This document shows, piece by piece, positions 12,531-25,700 of a stretch of DNA of 64,000 bases (positions are counted from its first letter, which is position 1; every line of letters begins with the position of its first letter). Under the pieces are notes generated by a model. That model did not search any database. It had not been told where the DNA came from and saw only the letters and a list, made by a program, of their open reading frames with translations. The translations under genes were made by a program, and so were the position numbers. The stretch lies in NCBI GenBank assembly GCA_902729315.2, contig LR746264.1, positions 3,617,878 to 3,681,877 of the forward strand, read 5' to 3'. The stretch is from Spirodela intermedia. Lineage: Eukaryota > Streptophyta > Magnoliopsida > Alismatales > Araceae.

Positions 12531-12860
12531 GTGTGGTTTCACGTCCGAAGTAGTGGAGGCTGGTTAATACACGGGGATCACCCAGCCAAGTCCAGTTATG
12601 GTTCAATTATCTCGTGCATGCAAACAGACAGACATGCAGACAGAGACAGAGACAGAGAGAGGTGAAGGGGGTCAGATGATGAGGTTTCTTGTCCGAAGAA
12701 GCGGACAACCCCAGCCAAGTCCAGTCCAATTAGCGTTGAATTGGACGGGACTTGGCTGGATGATGGGGAGGTAGACGGTGAGGTTTCTCGTCCAAAGAAG
12801 CGAAGTCTGGTTAAAAAGAGGGCGATCCCCCGGCCAAGTCCAGTCCAATCAGTGTTCGAT
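12531..12860. repeat. Three imperfect tandem copies of the peroxidase promoter module
   Basis: Copies start near 12531, 12678 and 12777. Each has a GAGGTTTC-like word, CGTCCGAAG or TCCAAAGAAG, and then CCAGCCAAGTCCAG or a close variant. Copies 1 and 3 also carry GGTTAATA or GGTTAAAAAG (the TATA-like site). Peroxidase B of unit 2 has only one such module (31340-31420). They sit directly upstream of the dead peroxidase B copy on the minus strand. Confidence 0.8.
12711..12759. other. Inverted repeat / hairpin within the promoter repeat
   Basis: The left arm 12711-12731 (begins CCAGCCAAGTCC) pairs with the right arm 12739-12759 (ends GGACTTGGCTGG). 20 of 21 positions match around a 7-base loop AGCGTTG. 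The arms are made of the promoter module shared by the peroxidase copies. Whether it is transcribed is unknown. Confidence 0.85.
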
Positions 12861-13592
12861 TACAGATAGAAAGGAAAACACCCATCGAAGGTCCAAACAA
12901 ACGGCGGTGTTTATCGTATTTGTTTAAATGAACAATGTTTCTATTTTCTCTGGACATCAGACATTCTACATGCGTTGGTTGATTTTTTTGCTCTCACGGG
13001 CCAAAAATAAACACGTTGCTGACATTACGGTCATCATTATCTCCTTGTGGCAAAGGTGCTATCGATCTCTTCCGCATTAAAGAATCGAATACCTTCGTTT
13101 TCTATGAAAATGGGATTAGGGGTTAAATAAATAATGTTTGACTTTTTACTGAGTCCCCTGACGACGGTCAAGAGTGGCGGTTAAAGTACATGCACTCACG
13201 CGATACGAAGCGAGGGAAATACTATTTTAAGGACGATCATTCTAGACCTAACCCAGTCGTGGTGAGCGTGCCCCGCGAGTTGTTAAGACATTTTGGGGCG
13301 CGTGTGAATCCACTTGTTGATCGATGGGACATCTTGGAAGAACAGTCAGCCGTGTGAAGAGCGTTGTGGAAGTTATTCAAACGGAGTCTATTTACTCGCA
13401 ATGTAGGGCGCATATTGTGAAAACATTAGTCCTACGTGGGGGGGCGAACTAGTGACCGAGTTGGCTCGGATAAAGAGAGAAAGAGAGGGAAAGAGATAGA
13501 TAAAAACATAGTGGGGAAGAGAGGGGAGAGATAGATAAAGACATGACGGGGAAGAGAGGGGAGAGAGATAGATAAAGAGGGAGGGAGAGGGG

Positions 13593-13648
<56 letters not shown>

Positions 13649-15733
13649 GTGGGGAAGATAGGGAGAGGCCAAAAGAAAGAGGAATAGGAGAGAGAGAGAG
13701 GGGGGAGAATATAGAGGGAACAGACGGGAATTAGAGATAATTGCTTATGGTTTGAATCCCTGCTTTTTTCTTGGATCTTGGTTCAATGTTAATGCTTGGA
13801 GAACCCTCGACAATGACTCCTCCGGATGTGTCTTCTGATTAAGTTGATTCACTCAGTTTTGTAGGTTCAATGTTAATATACGAGTTTTGTTGGTTCAATG
13901 TTAAGTATGGTTACAGTACTCATACGAACCCAAATACAGCTATGCAATTGCATACGAGAGTAAAGCATCATCTATTCAAGGGACATGAAAGTCGTGTGGG
14001 ATCTTACCTTAATTATTTTAAAAAAGCACTAATTTGAGACAGAAAGAGACAGACAAACATAAGGAGAAAGAGACTAACAGAAACACAGGAGGAGAGAAAG
14101 GAGATAGAAGAGAGAGAGAGACAGACAGAGAGTGACGAAGGTATCTTATGGGTATAACTTGTAACAATTATGATGTAAGATACAAAGCTCTATTTTTTTT
14201 GGGTCAAAATACTATTTAAATCGTAGAGCATGGATCTTAGGCCCAAATATGGAAATACTTAAGCCAAAGTCTTTGCTTATCTTGATGATTTGAAGATTTA
14301 CTCTTAGTGAGCGCAAAATATGAGAAGATATCCTGGAAAATGGGAGCTTTAGTAATTTAGGAGATACCCTCAGAAAATTTCATAAGAAACCATTGCAGAT
14401 GGGGTTATGTAGAGCCTTTGTTTAGATGCTATCGAAACTCATGATGAGTCTTTCCGTCTTGTGTGTGAAATCATTAGAGATAGAGAAGTTTCTGCACTAT
14501 AGGGGGTTAAAAGAGGTTGGGGCTAAATTAGAAAAGACCAAATGACATAAATGAATATTAGTCAAATCAAATTTGCTTGTAGAAATAATCTTGTTTTGAT
14601 GTTGAGAAAATAGAAACAAGAGTAAACTATATACTTTTCTACTCTTTAAATTATGTTGTAATATATTGACAATATCAGATATTAACCTTTGGAAAAATAG
14701 TAAGACAAGGACTAAATGCATGAAGATCCATCACCTTTCTTCGTTTCAAATAAATGTGGTTAACTTGGGGGTCAGCTCATGAGGAGACTTAAGAAAACAA
14801 TACTACTAGCACCATACAATAAAATAGGCCACAAAACGCAAGGAAAAACTTGAGCAAATCGCCCTATTTGAACAGCCTGAATATCAAAATTTAAAAGCTA
14901 ATTGAAATTTAAGAAAGACCCATTTACCCCCTCCCCCACTTCGAGTTCCTCTCATGTCCCACTTGGGACAAACATACCCTTAGATGTGAATTGCAGATAT
15001 AATCTGGTCAACAATTACCACCATTATAGTAGATCTTTTAGTATTCCAAAATGGCTCAAGTTGGTCTAGTTCATTGTCTGGCCCCAAGTCTTGGCATACT
15101 TTACAAGATCTACCTACACCCAATTTGAACATTCAATAAAGTGCAAAAAAGGGCCTTCAAGTCACTCCTATAAAGCTTGACTTTATAAGAGGGACCTAAA
15201 GAGTTGGAGCCATACCATCTTCTTGACGCCTGAGTCCAAGTAGAGTAGAAACTAGACTAGGCCCATGTGTCATAAGATTCGTCTAAGCTTATATGCTTTA
15301 TCCCCTTTGTGCTACTAGTAAGGTTATGCTCCCACAACCTTATTGTCAAAGTGAGGGTGTCACATCAAACTTTTAATGTCAGCTTAATAGCTTCATTGGC
15401 AATTTAATAAGAGTGAAATCATCCTAGTTCAAAAAATATAGTGCGGAAAATACAAGATTTAGAGAGTGGTGGTGATGAGGGAATATGAGCAAAATTCAAG
15501 GTTTTGGCTTATGATAATAGAGAATTTACATGTTAGATTAATTGGTACTGTTAGACCTAGGGTTGTGTGTGGGGTAAGTGGCTGCCATCAAAACATACAT
15601 GTACTAAGAGAGAAATAAATAGGTAGAGGAGAAAAAGTAGCATGGGATGTGGCTTAAACATGAGGGGTGTGGATGTGTTGCTTGTAGACCGAAAGGATGA
15701 TGCCTATTTTTCTTCTCATGTTCCTCATTCTAT

Positions 15734-15792
<59 letters not shown>

Positions 15793-16052
15793 GATAGATA
15801 GATAGAGATGCATGAGCTGGGCTAAGATTAGACTTTTGGCAAGGGTCGACAAGTCAATAAAACTGGGTCATAATCCCAAAGCTTCGCCAAGCCCGTTTAT
15901 GTGCAAGAAAATGGGCCTCTCCGGTCCAGTCCGTCCACCTGCACCTTCACCTCTGTTTGTTAAACCCCTCGATCGTTGTCTCCACTGAAAAGTAGATAAT
16001 TTGGACTCCCGCGCGTCGGGGCAGCCAGAAGGAAGCCGCCGCCGGCGGACCC
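12861..16052. other. Spacer upstream of the truncated WD40 copy
   Basis: It is the counterpart of 31421-35440. It contains GA-rich satellite-like sequence (13470-13700) with a pure GA run at about 13599-13643, and a compound (CT)n(TA)n tract at 15738-15792. From about 15855 it becomes almost identical to the WDR6 promoter region at 35245. No gene was recognised in the rest. Confidence 0.6.
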
Positions 16053-17938
16053 ATGGCAGTGGAGAATGCGCAGGCGCGGGCTGGTCCATACCTCGGGGAG
16101 ATATCTGCCCTCGCCTTCCTTCATCTGCCCACTCGCCTATCCTCTTCCTTTCCTCTACTCCTCGCCGGTAACACTGCTGAGGGGACTCCCTATTTCATTT
16201 CTCTCTCTCTCTCTCTCTCGATTGTCTGTTCCAATGGCTTTACCCCAGTCTGTTGGTGCCCTTATCAGGTACAGGTTCGCAGGTCCTCGTATACAAACTC
16301 CAGCCCCGGAAGCTCCTCCTTTCCTTCCATGCCTTCGATGGCGTGCGGGTGCACGGGCTCACCCTCCGGACTGCCCCATCCTCTTCCAGCGAGATGATCG
16401 CCGTTTACGGAGAACGAAGGGTCAAGCTTCTCCGAGTGATGATCGGTGTGGATAGAGGTGAATTCTCCGTTGGGATGGAGGTGTCCTCCACTTTACCAAG
16501 ATTCGACCACTGGGTTCTCGACGCCTCGTTCTTAGAGGTGCGGATGGTGATGGGTTTTCATGTATACTTTGGACATTTTAATTCCCCCGCTTAGAATTAT
16601 TTCTTCATCCTGAAGTGTTGTTGTTCGTCGCCATCTTGGGCAGGGGGAGAAGTATCTTGCAGTAGGTCTCAGTGACAACTCGGTTGCTGTCTGGGATGTC
16701 CTTCATTCCAAATTGGTAATCTTGGTGAAGTCCGGGTCAGTCTGCTCGCTTCCTTGCGTCCTCATATCTTACGTTGTTTTCCTTATAATGCTTGACGAAA
16801 ATTCAGAATTAAAAAGGAGTCGGAGGAGTTCAGAACTAAGAGCAATATTTTCAATAATCAGTCCATAAGTTCATCATCTACTACGGATAGAAGGTCTGAA
16901 GGCAGATTCTGTTCCATAAAAGGGAGATTTCATAAGCATCATTGGTCGTAAGCTAAATCTTTTGAAAGAATGCGTCCACACCCTTACAATCTGTAAAATC
17001 CTGACCCCTTGAGCCTTTCAGGAATAAGAAACACCTCATTTTCTCTTAATTGTCGGATTGACGGCCCAACTGCTGATTTACGCGTACAAATTCTTGTACT
17101 CTACCTTGTTGTAATGTTTTTTAGGGAAAAAACAAAAAAATAAAATATTGAGCTGGGCAGACTGATTCAAGGTGGTATAGGTTTGGAGACTTGGTGAAGA
17201 TCTCGTCTTTGTTTTAAGTCTGATGCTTCAAGAATCTTGGTTTCATTAGAATTCATAGGTGTAGTCCTATCTTAATGATAGATCTGAGAGTACTTAAAAA
17301 TCGGTCTAAGACAATGATTTGTGGAGGTAATGGTATGTCTCCTTAGCAGCATAATTGATCCCATACTTAGTGGTATGTCTAAGACAACTATCCGTTCCTC
17401 TTTTTGTGGTTCGCCGAGGTAATGTTTTTTAGGGAGAATGTGGAGGTACGTCATGTGGCATCTGGCACCATACGTAATGAGGTAACATTTTCTTGACCTT
17501 TATAATCACCCCATTAAATGTTGTAAGCTAGACTCTCAAGCCAGAAGGCTTACCCTTGGTTGCTCTGGAACCAAGTGTGCTGCTCTTTTGTTTTCGTTTT
17601 AAGTGTTTCTTCATTAAAGGTAAATATTTATCTTATACGATTTTTGGAAGGTTAATTTTTTCTTGTAAAGGTATATCCAAGATTCTTTAGCTAAAACAAT
17701 TCAATTCTATTTAGTTTATCTTGAGTTTAGATTATTCTTTGTTCTTTTTCATCAACACAAGATAAGTGATTTCATCCACATTGAATTGTTTTGGTAGATA
17801 ATGATTTTGAAGTTGACTACCTCTACTCACCTATCCAAGGAAGATTTCTCATTTTTGAATTCATCTAGCTTCAATGATGTTAAGATTTTTCATTTGGGCA
17901 CATTTGTTGGACATGATGGTTCAATATTTTACATTATA
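16053..17938 (+). pseudogene. Truncated WDR6-like WD40 gene copy
   Basis: It is a copy of the first five exons of the gene at 35441. Exon 1 (16053-16167) and exon 2 (16269-16537) are intact and nearly identical to the full gene. Exon 3 (16644-16735) has lost two bases (AAGTCCGG for AAGTCCCCGG), shifting the frame. Exon 4 keeps only its second half (about 17433-17482). Exon 5 (from about 17797) is degraded and stops at 17938, where unrelated AT-rich DNA begins. A short transcript from the preserved promoter region is possible but not shown. Confidence 0.92.
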
Positions 17939-20299
17939 TGATGACGTGACTTAATCATTCTATAATAAATAATGTAAATTTAAATTTTATAAAATTAGAA
18001 AATATTATTTTTCAAATTATTTTTAAAAATATTTTAACATAAATTCCTCTTGAATCTTGATGAAAAAGTATTTTCATCAATTTGAAACCTTTGAATCTTG
18101 ATGGATCATTTGCTACATTGAATTCCTCTTGATCTATGTTTATAACATTACCTTATCCTTCATGTTAGAGTATAAAATACATATTGTTTTAATGATAAAA
18201 AATAATTATCAGATCAATTAAAAAATCAAATTTTTCTTAATTTTGAAAATATATTATATAATATTAAATACGAATGTATTAAAATATAACTCAAAATAAG
18301 TTTCTTGAATATTCATATAATAATTCAATAAATACATTTGTGAGATGTTGATTTTTTTATTTAATTGTAAAATTATTATTATTTATATTACTGTAAAAAT
18401 TATGAATGTTAATGAGAGCTACTATAGCGAGAAAACATGTTAACAAGGCACTAAAGTCAACAAGATTTTGTTAACTAAAATATGGGTATAAACTCTTACT
18501 AAATTTCTTATGTACTTATGATGTTAAATCATTATTTTTGAATGATTTTCATATCAAATTAATTGATTCAACTTAGACTACTCATTTTACCACATAAGAG
18601 TTTCTAAATGTACTTTGGAAACTATTTTTGAATTATTCTACATTATCAAAATATTGATTATAAATATTTGGATTGTGATTCAAGCTACCTACTTAATAAT
18701 TGCATTTCATTTGAAATAATTTGAATAAGATTTGATAGATAAATTATCATTCTATTTGTAAATATATTATTGGCTCTATTTTAACATTATTGGATCACTT
18801 GAATGAACTTATACATCTTAAAAATGTATGTTGTGCTTTAACGTACTAGTTTCTCTAAAGGATATCATAACCATTAATATACATATTGTATTATTTTTTG
18901 GGCCATTCAAAATTTAGTCAATTGTTTTCAAATAGATGTTGGAGAATTACAAAAAGATGTGAAGAATTGTAAGCCTAATCTCTCTATAAATACTATATTT
19001 TTAATGGCTAACTAGTTCAGAATAATCACCTTTATGTCCTCTATGACTTGAGCTCTTCATTGAGTTTTCATGTAGAAAACCTTGACCACAATCAAGAGAT
19101 CTTTCCTAGTAGCTAAACATCATGAAAGTGACAACTAAAGGATATGTTCTTAAACATCTAAGATTTCTCCTTGACTTGAATCAAGGTGAAATATCATCTC
19201 CCTTTGGTCAACATCATAATAAGAAGAGGGTGGCAAAAATTCAAGTCCTAGTCCTCATCTTCCTCATAAAAAATATGTGAGTATTCAGAGTCAACTTCGT
19301 CATCTAGAAATGTCCCATGGTGAAATATTTTCTTATGATTTGGTGTATAAACTTGCATATAATCTTATTTAACCACTCAAAAAAAAATTGACTCATTAAT
19401 TAATTATTGACATCCTAGAGTCATGAATCTAGAAGAGAATTTCAAGTTGAAAATTTTCAAAGTTGAACATTGCAATAGTTATGATTAGAAACTTATATAT
19501 GATAGAACTCAAGAATAAAGTTTTTCTCAAAGAGTGGACATAGGTAGGGGATCAAACCACTTTAAAGATCCTTTAAGTGATTTTGATTTAAATCACATAA
19601 AGTCCTAACATTAGAATTAGAGCAATATGATTAAGAAGAGAAGAAGACTTTTGACCAAAGTTAAAAATATAATCCAATTAATTCAACCTCTTCCTTCTCG
19701 ATCTAAGTATAGACTTAAATCCAATGTTGATACATTCTTACAATTAAAAATGATTAAATCATATAGGTTCAAATTTTGAACTTTTTTCTATTTAAAAAAA
19801 TTGAAACTCATTAATATTGTTAAACAAATAATTTTTAAAAAGAATTAAAGTACCATTTATTGCACTATGTTTTCTTTTGAGTTATTTTTCCAATGTGTGT
19901 TCACAAACTATGTGACACCCTTTTTAGTAAAAAAAATAATTATATTAAAATTCACTCATAAATATTGATTGTATGCTTTTGAGTGATTTAAATTTCATTT
20001 AAATTATGCAATTCACATATTTCAGATAAAATAAAAGTAGAATATATTTTTTTCGGCCTAATTTTATTATATCGAAATACTTTAAGTTCTTGAACACCAA
20101 TATTAACAATAGGGGCTATTTCGTGTTAGAGAAAATCATAATCTAAAGCTATTAGAAATTTGTGCATTTCATAATGAACAATCTAGCCCATAACTATTTT
20201 CATAAGTAAAATATGAGCATGATAGCAACTTGGGTTCATGTAAGAGTTAGATAAAGTTTATGCCAAAAATAACTTTGAAATTATCATCCACATGTCATC

Positions 20300-20373
<74 letters not shown>

Positions 20374-20659
20374 ATCTCTATCTATCTCTATCATACTTGG
20401 GATGGTCTTCCCATCTTTATGAACTCAGAGAACCATGAGTTTTAAATCTTTAAATGTTAGTTTTGTGCAATATTCAAACCTAATGACCTATGTAGTCATG
20501 CCATCTCTTCAGTGCTTCATGTTAATTATGATTATTATTGATAAAATAAACTCTTCAACTATTAGGAATAAATAGTTTTTTGATTAGTGCATGAAAACTA
20601 TATGTATTCCCATACTCACAATTACGTTAACTCATCAAATGGTTGCTCATTATTACATA
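17939..20659. other. AT-rich insertion/spacer between the duplication units
   Basis: It starts with TGATGACGTGACTTAATCA, whose first 100 or so bases resemble 55316-55420 (TGATGTGACCTAATCACTG), suggesting a shared repeat terminus. The rest is AT-rich with no recognised coding sequence. A compound (CT)n(TA)n tract lies at 20303-20372. Confidence 0.55.
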
Positions 20660-21488
20660 TTGTCATTTTATTCTTGTATTAATACTAATGCAGACTTTAG
20701 TAGGAGAGGTTGTCAAAGGTGAGACTTTCAACCAAAGTCCATGAGTGTGGAGAGTACTTGATGAAAAAATATTCCATTTTTTATTGAAATAATCATTTTA
20801 AAACTCCAAGCTTAAAGAAGATAAGCCTTGAAATTTTCCCAAGGTTATTTCACTGATGTCATTACCATATTGACTTCATTATTTTATGTGTCATAGTTGA
20901 ATATTCAATTTTGATTTTATTTGGTCTTTAAAATGTTTATTCGATGTTCTTGGATTCATCAAGGTTGAAAAAATGTTGGCTATATTTGTCCATACATACT
21001 CGAAGGATTGAAAACCCAATTTAGGATGGATCCTAAACCTTTTCATCAAAAATAGAAAAATCAATATTATCTCATTCTCATGAAAGGTCAAATGATAACT
21101 GTCACTATTTGGGTCAAGAAAATATTATAGTCATCAAATATGAACCACTTGTTAGAGAGTTGCAAATCATCTAAACCAATTTATCAATTAGATGGCAGTG
21201 AACACACAATATTGGTGTAGCATAACAAAGGGTAATGTTGTTACCTTGTAGAAGTGATGATACGAACAACCTTTGGTGGGCCACTACTTCTCAAGCTTCA
21301 TTTTAAAAAACCAACTGCTTTGCTATCGAATAACAAAACGTAGAGGATGAATTACGAAAACTAATGATTTTTAGACAATTATTCAACAAACAATACATTT
21401 CAAACCACAACCAAGTGTTCTTCGATTACTATACAAACACACACGTCCATGCGTTGTAGAGACCACACGTACGACGTAGTAAGAGAGA

Positions 21489-21491
<3 letters not shown>

Positions 21492-21545
<54 letters not shown>
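21492..21545. repeat. (GA)n tract at the 3' end of the unit-2 peroxidase A remnant
   Basis: A pure GA run abuts the last codons of the remnant. The stop codon seen in peroxidase A of unit 1 is missing here. Confidence 0.85.
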
Positions 21546-21546
<1 letters not shown>

Positions 21547-21547
21547 C

Positions 21548-22095
21548 TTCCACGACCAAGTGGGGGCAATTGTTTATGAAGCTGCAATGCCTCTTAATGT
21601 CTCCTTGGTTTCCCGTAAGCACTTCGACGGTCCCCATCTTCACGGAGTTGCGCTTGAACTTCTCTGCCCACAAAGCACCTCTCCTTGGGTTCTTTGCATT
21701 GGCGTCCACCACTGCATTGAGGGCATCCACTGTTGTTAGGGCTTGGTCGGAGGTGAACAACCTGAGGTTGTTCTAGAGCCCTGTGTAATATTTGTTGTCC
21801 AGAATGTTGGCAGTGATCAGATCCATCCTCACCGCAGTAGTATTCGGGGCTGTGGGCATGCACTTCGCTTCTAGCAGCTTGGTGTAGAAGAGGCTCAGAG
21901 TCACATCAATGTTCGGGGAGATCCAGCTGCTAAAGGCCCTGCAGTGGGAGACATCGATGGAGTGGGTGCTAGAGAGGCTGACAATCTCGTCGGCCAACAG
22001 GTTCTTATCGGCGAAGTGTTGGATGAGTTTAATGACCTTGGCAAATGGCGGAGGAAGATCCACCTCCGAGAAGTTGGAGACAACGCTGTTGCGGC
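21548..22095 (-). pseudogene. Peroxidase A, unit-2 copy: 3' fragment of exon 2
   Basis: This is the exon 2 part from the RRDGxVSN region to the C-terminus, cut at 22095 by the LTR of a copia element. The proximal site reads LSSTHSID where LSGAHSIG is expected, though its His remains. There is a TAG at 21773-21775, a small insertion in the NPRRGALWAEKF segment, and no stop codon at the end, so the frame runs into GA repeats. Its residue signatures (SPNIDVTL, APNTTAVRMDL, TTVDAL) match peroxidase B of the same unit more than A of unit 1. Confidence 0.92.
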
Positions 22096-22677
22096 TGTTA
22101 GAGATAAAAGCCCAATATGAACTTAGTGCAGAAGCTAGAGGACAGAAATAAAATGAACAACTCACAACTGAAGATACAAGAATTTACGTGGTTCAGAAGT
22201 CAGCCTCCTAGGTCCACGGGCGATGATGAAAAGTTCCACTAGATGAAGTAGAAGTACATAAGAGCATTCCCTAGAACCTAGAATATAGATCCCTAATCTT
22301 GGCCCTCAAAGAACTCACTAGTCCTTCACCAACAAGTAGAGATCTCTCTGTTGGAAACTCTGTCCCAATCTCTCTAGTACTCTCTAGTCATTAGTGCTAC
22401 GAGATGAAAAGAGGTGGCCTATATTTATAGACCTCCTTGAACTGCCTTGAGAAATTTGTCAACTGTTTCCTCGAAGTTGAAACAATTCGGCTGAACTGTT
22501 TCTTCCTTCTGGCTTGGCCTGCCCATAATTGGGCCATTGAGGGGCATGAGAAGCGGTCAACATCTGGCCCATTTACATGTCTAATCTTCTCTCTCGCTCT
22601 CTCCTCTACATTAAATGTGGTTCTTCTCCACTGCCTTATGCATGGACGTGGCCACTTTATGAGCCACATGCCTAACA
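22096..22677 (-). repeat. 3' LTR of the copia element (582 bp)
   Basis: It begins TGTTAG and ends CTAACA on the plus strand, an inverted terminal pair. A purine-rich tract (GAAGTAGGAGG on the element strand, about 22679-22692) lies just inside, as expected for the polypurine tract. Confidence 0.88.
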
Positions 22678-22749
22678 ACCTCCTACTTCAGCTCATGAGA
22701 GAGATTGTCTTCATGATTCTCAAGGAGAGTGCATGCCGGTCGATTGTTG

Positions 22750-25700
22750 GCAAATCTCTTACCTCTCTTTAGGCAGAGTCTTCGTCAACATATCTGCTCC
22801 ATTGTCATCTGTGTGAATCTTCTTGATATGTAATTGTTTCTCTTCAATTACATTCTTGATCTAGTGGTAACATACATTAATACACTTTGACTTCAAATGA
22901 GATTTGGGGTTCTTGCTCAAATAAATATCACTTTGACTATCACAAAAGACCAAATATTCCTCTTGCGTTAGTCCTAATTCTTGTGAGAATTTCTTCATCC
23001 ATATCATTTCCTTGCAAACTTTTATGACAACAATATATTCAACCTCTATAGTTGACAAAGCAACACATTTTTGTAACCTGGACAGTCATGACATCACTCT
23101 CCTTGTAAAAGTAACCACATTGCCTAAAGTAAACTTCTGTTTGTCAACATCTCTAGCTATATCAATATTTATATATCTGGCCAATAGAGCGGCACCCTCT
23201 CCAAAGCTTAGACAAACTTTAGAGCTCCCTTTAAGATATTTAAATATCCACTTCACTGTTGCCTAGTGCTCTTTTCTTAGATTTATAAGAAATCTACTAG
23301 CAACATCCACTACATATGCGATGTCTGATCTTGTACATATCATTGCATACATCAAACTCCCAATGGCTAAAACATAAGATACTCTCTTCATCTTCTCTTT
23401 CTCTTCATCACTTGACGAACTTTGTTCTGCACAAAGTTTAAAGTGATTTGCTAAAAGAGAACCAACAAGTTTTGCATAGCTCATACTAAACTTGTCAAGT
23501 ACCTTCTCTATATATTTTTCTTGTGATAATCAAATCTTCTTGGTCTTTCTATTACAAAAAATCTGCATACCAAGTATTTGCTCTGGTCCCATGTCTTTCA
23601 TAGTAAATAATTTGTTCAACTCCAACCTTTTAATTGTTGATAAATCTTTTTCCAAGATAATTATATCGTCAACATATAATAAGAGGATCACAAAACTCTT
23701 ATCAAATTTCTTGATGTATGCACAATGGTCTGTAAAAATACTTTTGTATCTATTTTCAGTCATAAATGAATCAAACTTCTTATACTATAGTTTTAGCACT
23801 TATTTTAGTGCATACAAAGTCTTCTTCAATTTACACACTAGATGCTATTTTCCTTCCAGGTTGAAGCATTCTAGTTGCTCAATGTAAATCTCTTCCTCCA
23901 AATCACTATGAAGAAATATTATTTTTACATCTAGCTACTTAACCTCTAAGTCCATACCAGCAACCATACCTAGAGCAACACAAATAGAAGATATTTTCAC
24001 AACAGGAGAGAAAATTTCATCAAAATCAATTCCTTACACTTGATTGAAGCATTTGACAACCAATTTGGGCTTGTACTTTGGCAATGAAGTATGTTCTTAA
24101 GTCTTCATCTTGAAAACTCACTTGTTCTTCAATATCTTCTTCTCCTTAGGTAGCTCCACAAGATCATATGTTTGATTTTTCTGCAATACTTCTATTTTTT
24201 CATGCATAACTGCTAACCATTTTTTAGTATGTTCACTTTTTAGTGCCTCATGGTAACTTTCTAGTTCACCTACATGAGGCTTTGCAGGAGGTAACTCTCC
24301 TCCTTGCTCCTCTTCTCGTCTCGTAGATAAATCTGCATCATCTTCAGCCCATTCTTCTTGCAATTCTCCCCCTCCATCATGGTGCTCATGGAAAACTTGG
24401 TCATAATCTGTATATACTTTTACATAATTTTTGACCTCTACAACCTTCTTTATATCTTTGATATTTTGATCTTCAAAGAAGGTTACGTCTTGGCTTCGAA
24501 ACACATTTTGCTTCACTCAATCTCATAACCTATAACCAAACTTATCACATGAGTATCTAAGAAAAATTCACTCCTTTGTCTTCTCATCTAATTTGGACCA
24601 TTTTCATGTCAAGAACATGTGCAAATACACGACAACCAAACACTCTTAAGTGTTTGTAGAAAATATCTTTTCCTTTTCATACATTATCTATAATATTTCC
24701 ATCTAAATGCATACATGGAGATAGGTTAATGAGATCAATAGATGTCCTTAATGCCTCATCCCAAAACCTTTAGGTAATTTGACATGTGAAAGCATATTCT
24801 TGATCTTCTCCATAATGATACAATTTATCCTCTCTATAACAACATTGTGTTAAAGAGTGCTTGAGACTGTCATCTCGTGAATAATACCTTACTGCTTGCA
24901 ATATTCATCAAACAAACTCATATATTCACCATCATTATCAGATCTTTATTCATTTTAACTTTTTATTAGTCTCCCCTCCACCTTCACATGGAATTCCTTG
25001 AAGACGTCAACAACTTGGTCTTTAATCTTCAAAGGATACGTTCAAACTTTTCTAGAATGGTCATCAATGAGAGTAACAAACTGTAATGCACAACTAATAT
25101 CACGAACGTTAATTGCACCACCAGCAGTCTTTGTCCTCAATGGATCACAAACATCTCTTTAGACTCGCTCCAAAACATGTAGTTTTTTAAACAAATGTGG
25201 ACTAGAAAAAGAATTTCTATGTTGTTTGCCAATCAAAAAATCAATATATTGGTTCAAACAAATACTTTTGAACTTCATAAGACTTCTTTTCTTGAGAGAG
25301 CCTGCAATCCCTTCTCACTCATTTGTCCTAGCCTTTTATGTCACAATTCCATACTTGAATCTTTTTTTGTAGTATTTATCTGATCACCATAGTTTACAGC
25401 TTACATTCTGTATAAGGTATTATATTTTTTTCCATAAACTAAAATAAATGAACCCTTAGTAATCTTCTAGTTGTCTGCATCAAACTTGCCATGAAAGTCA
25501 TCGTTATCAAGCATTCTAATTGAAATTAAATTCAATTTTAAACTTGCCACATGTCTCACATTATTTAGTACCAATTCATAGCCAAGATTGGTCCTAATGT
25601 AAACATCACTAATGCCAATGATGTTTGTTGTCCCTTCATTGTTCATTTTGACAACGCTCAAGTTTCCAACTTTATACTTGGCAAATGACTGCCTCCTTGG

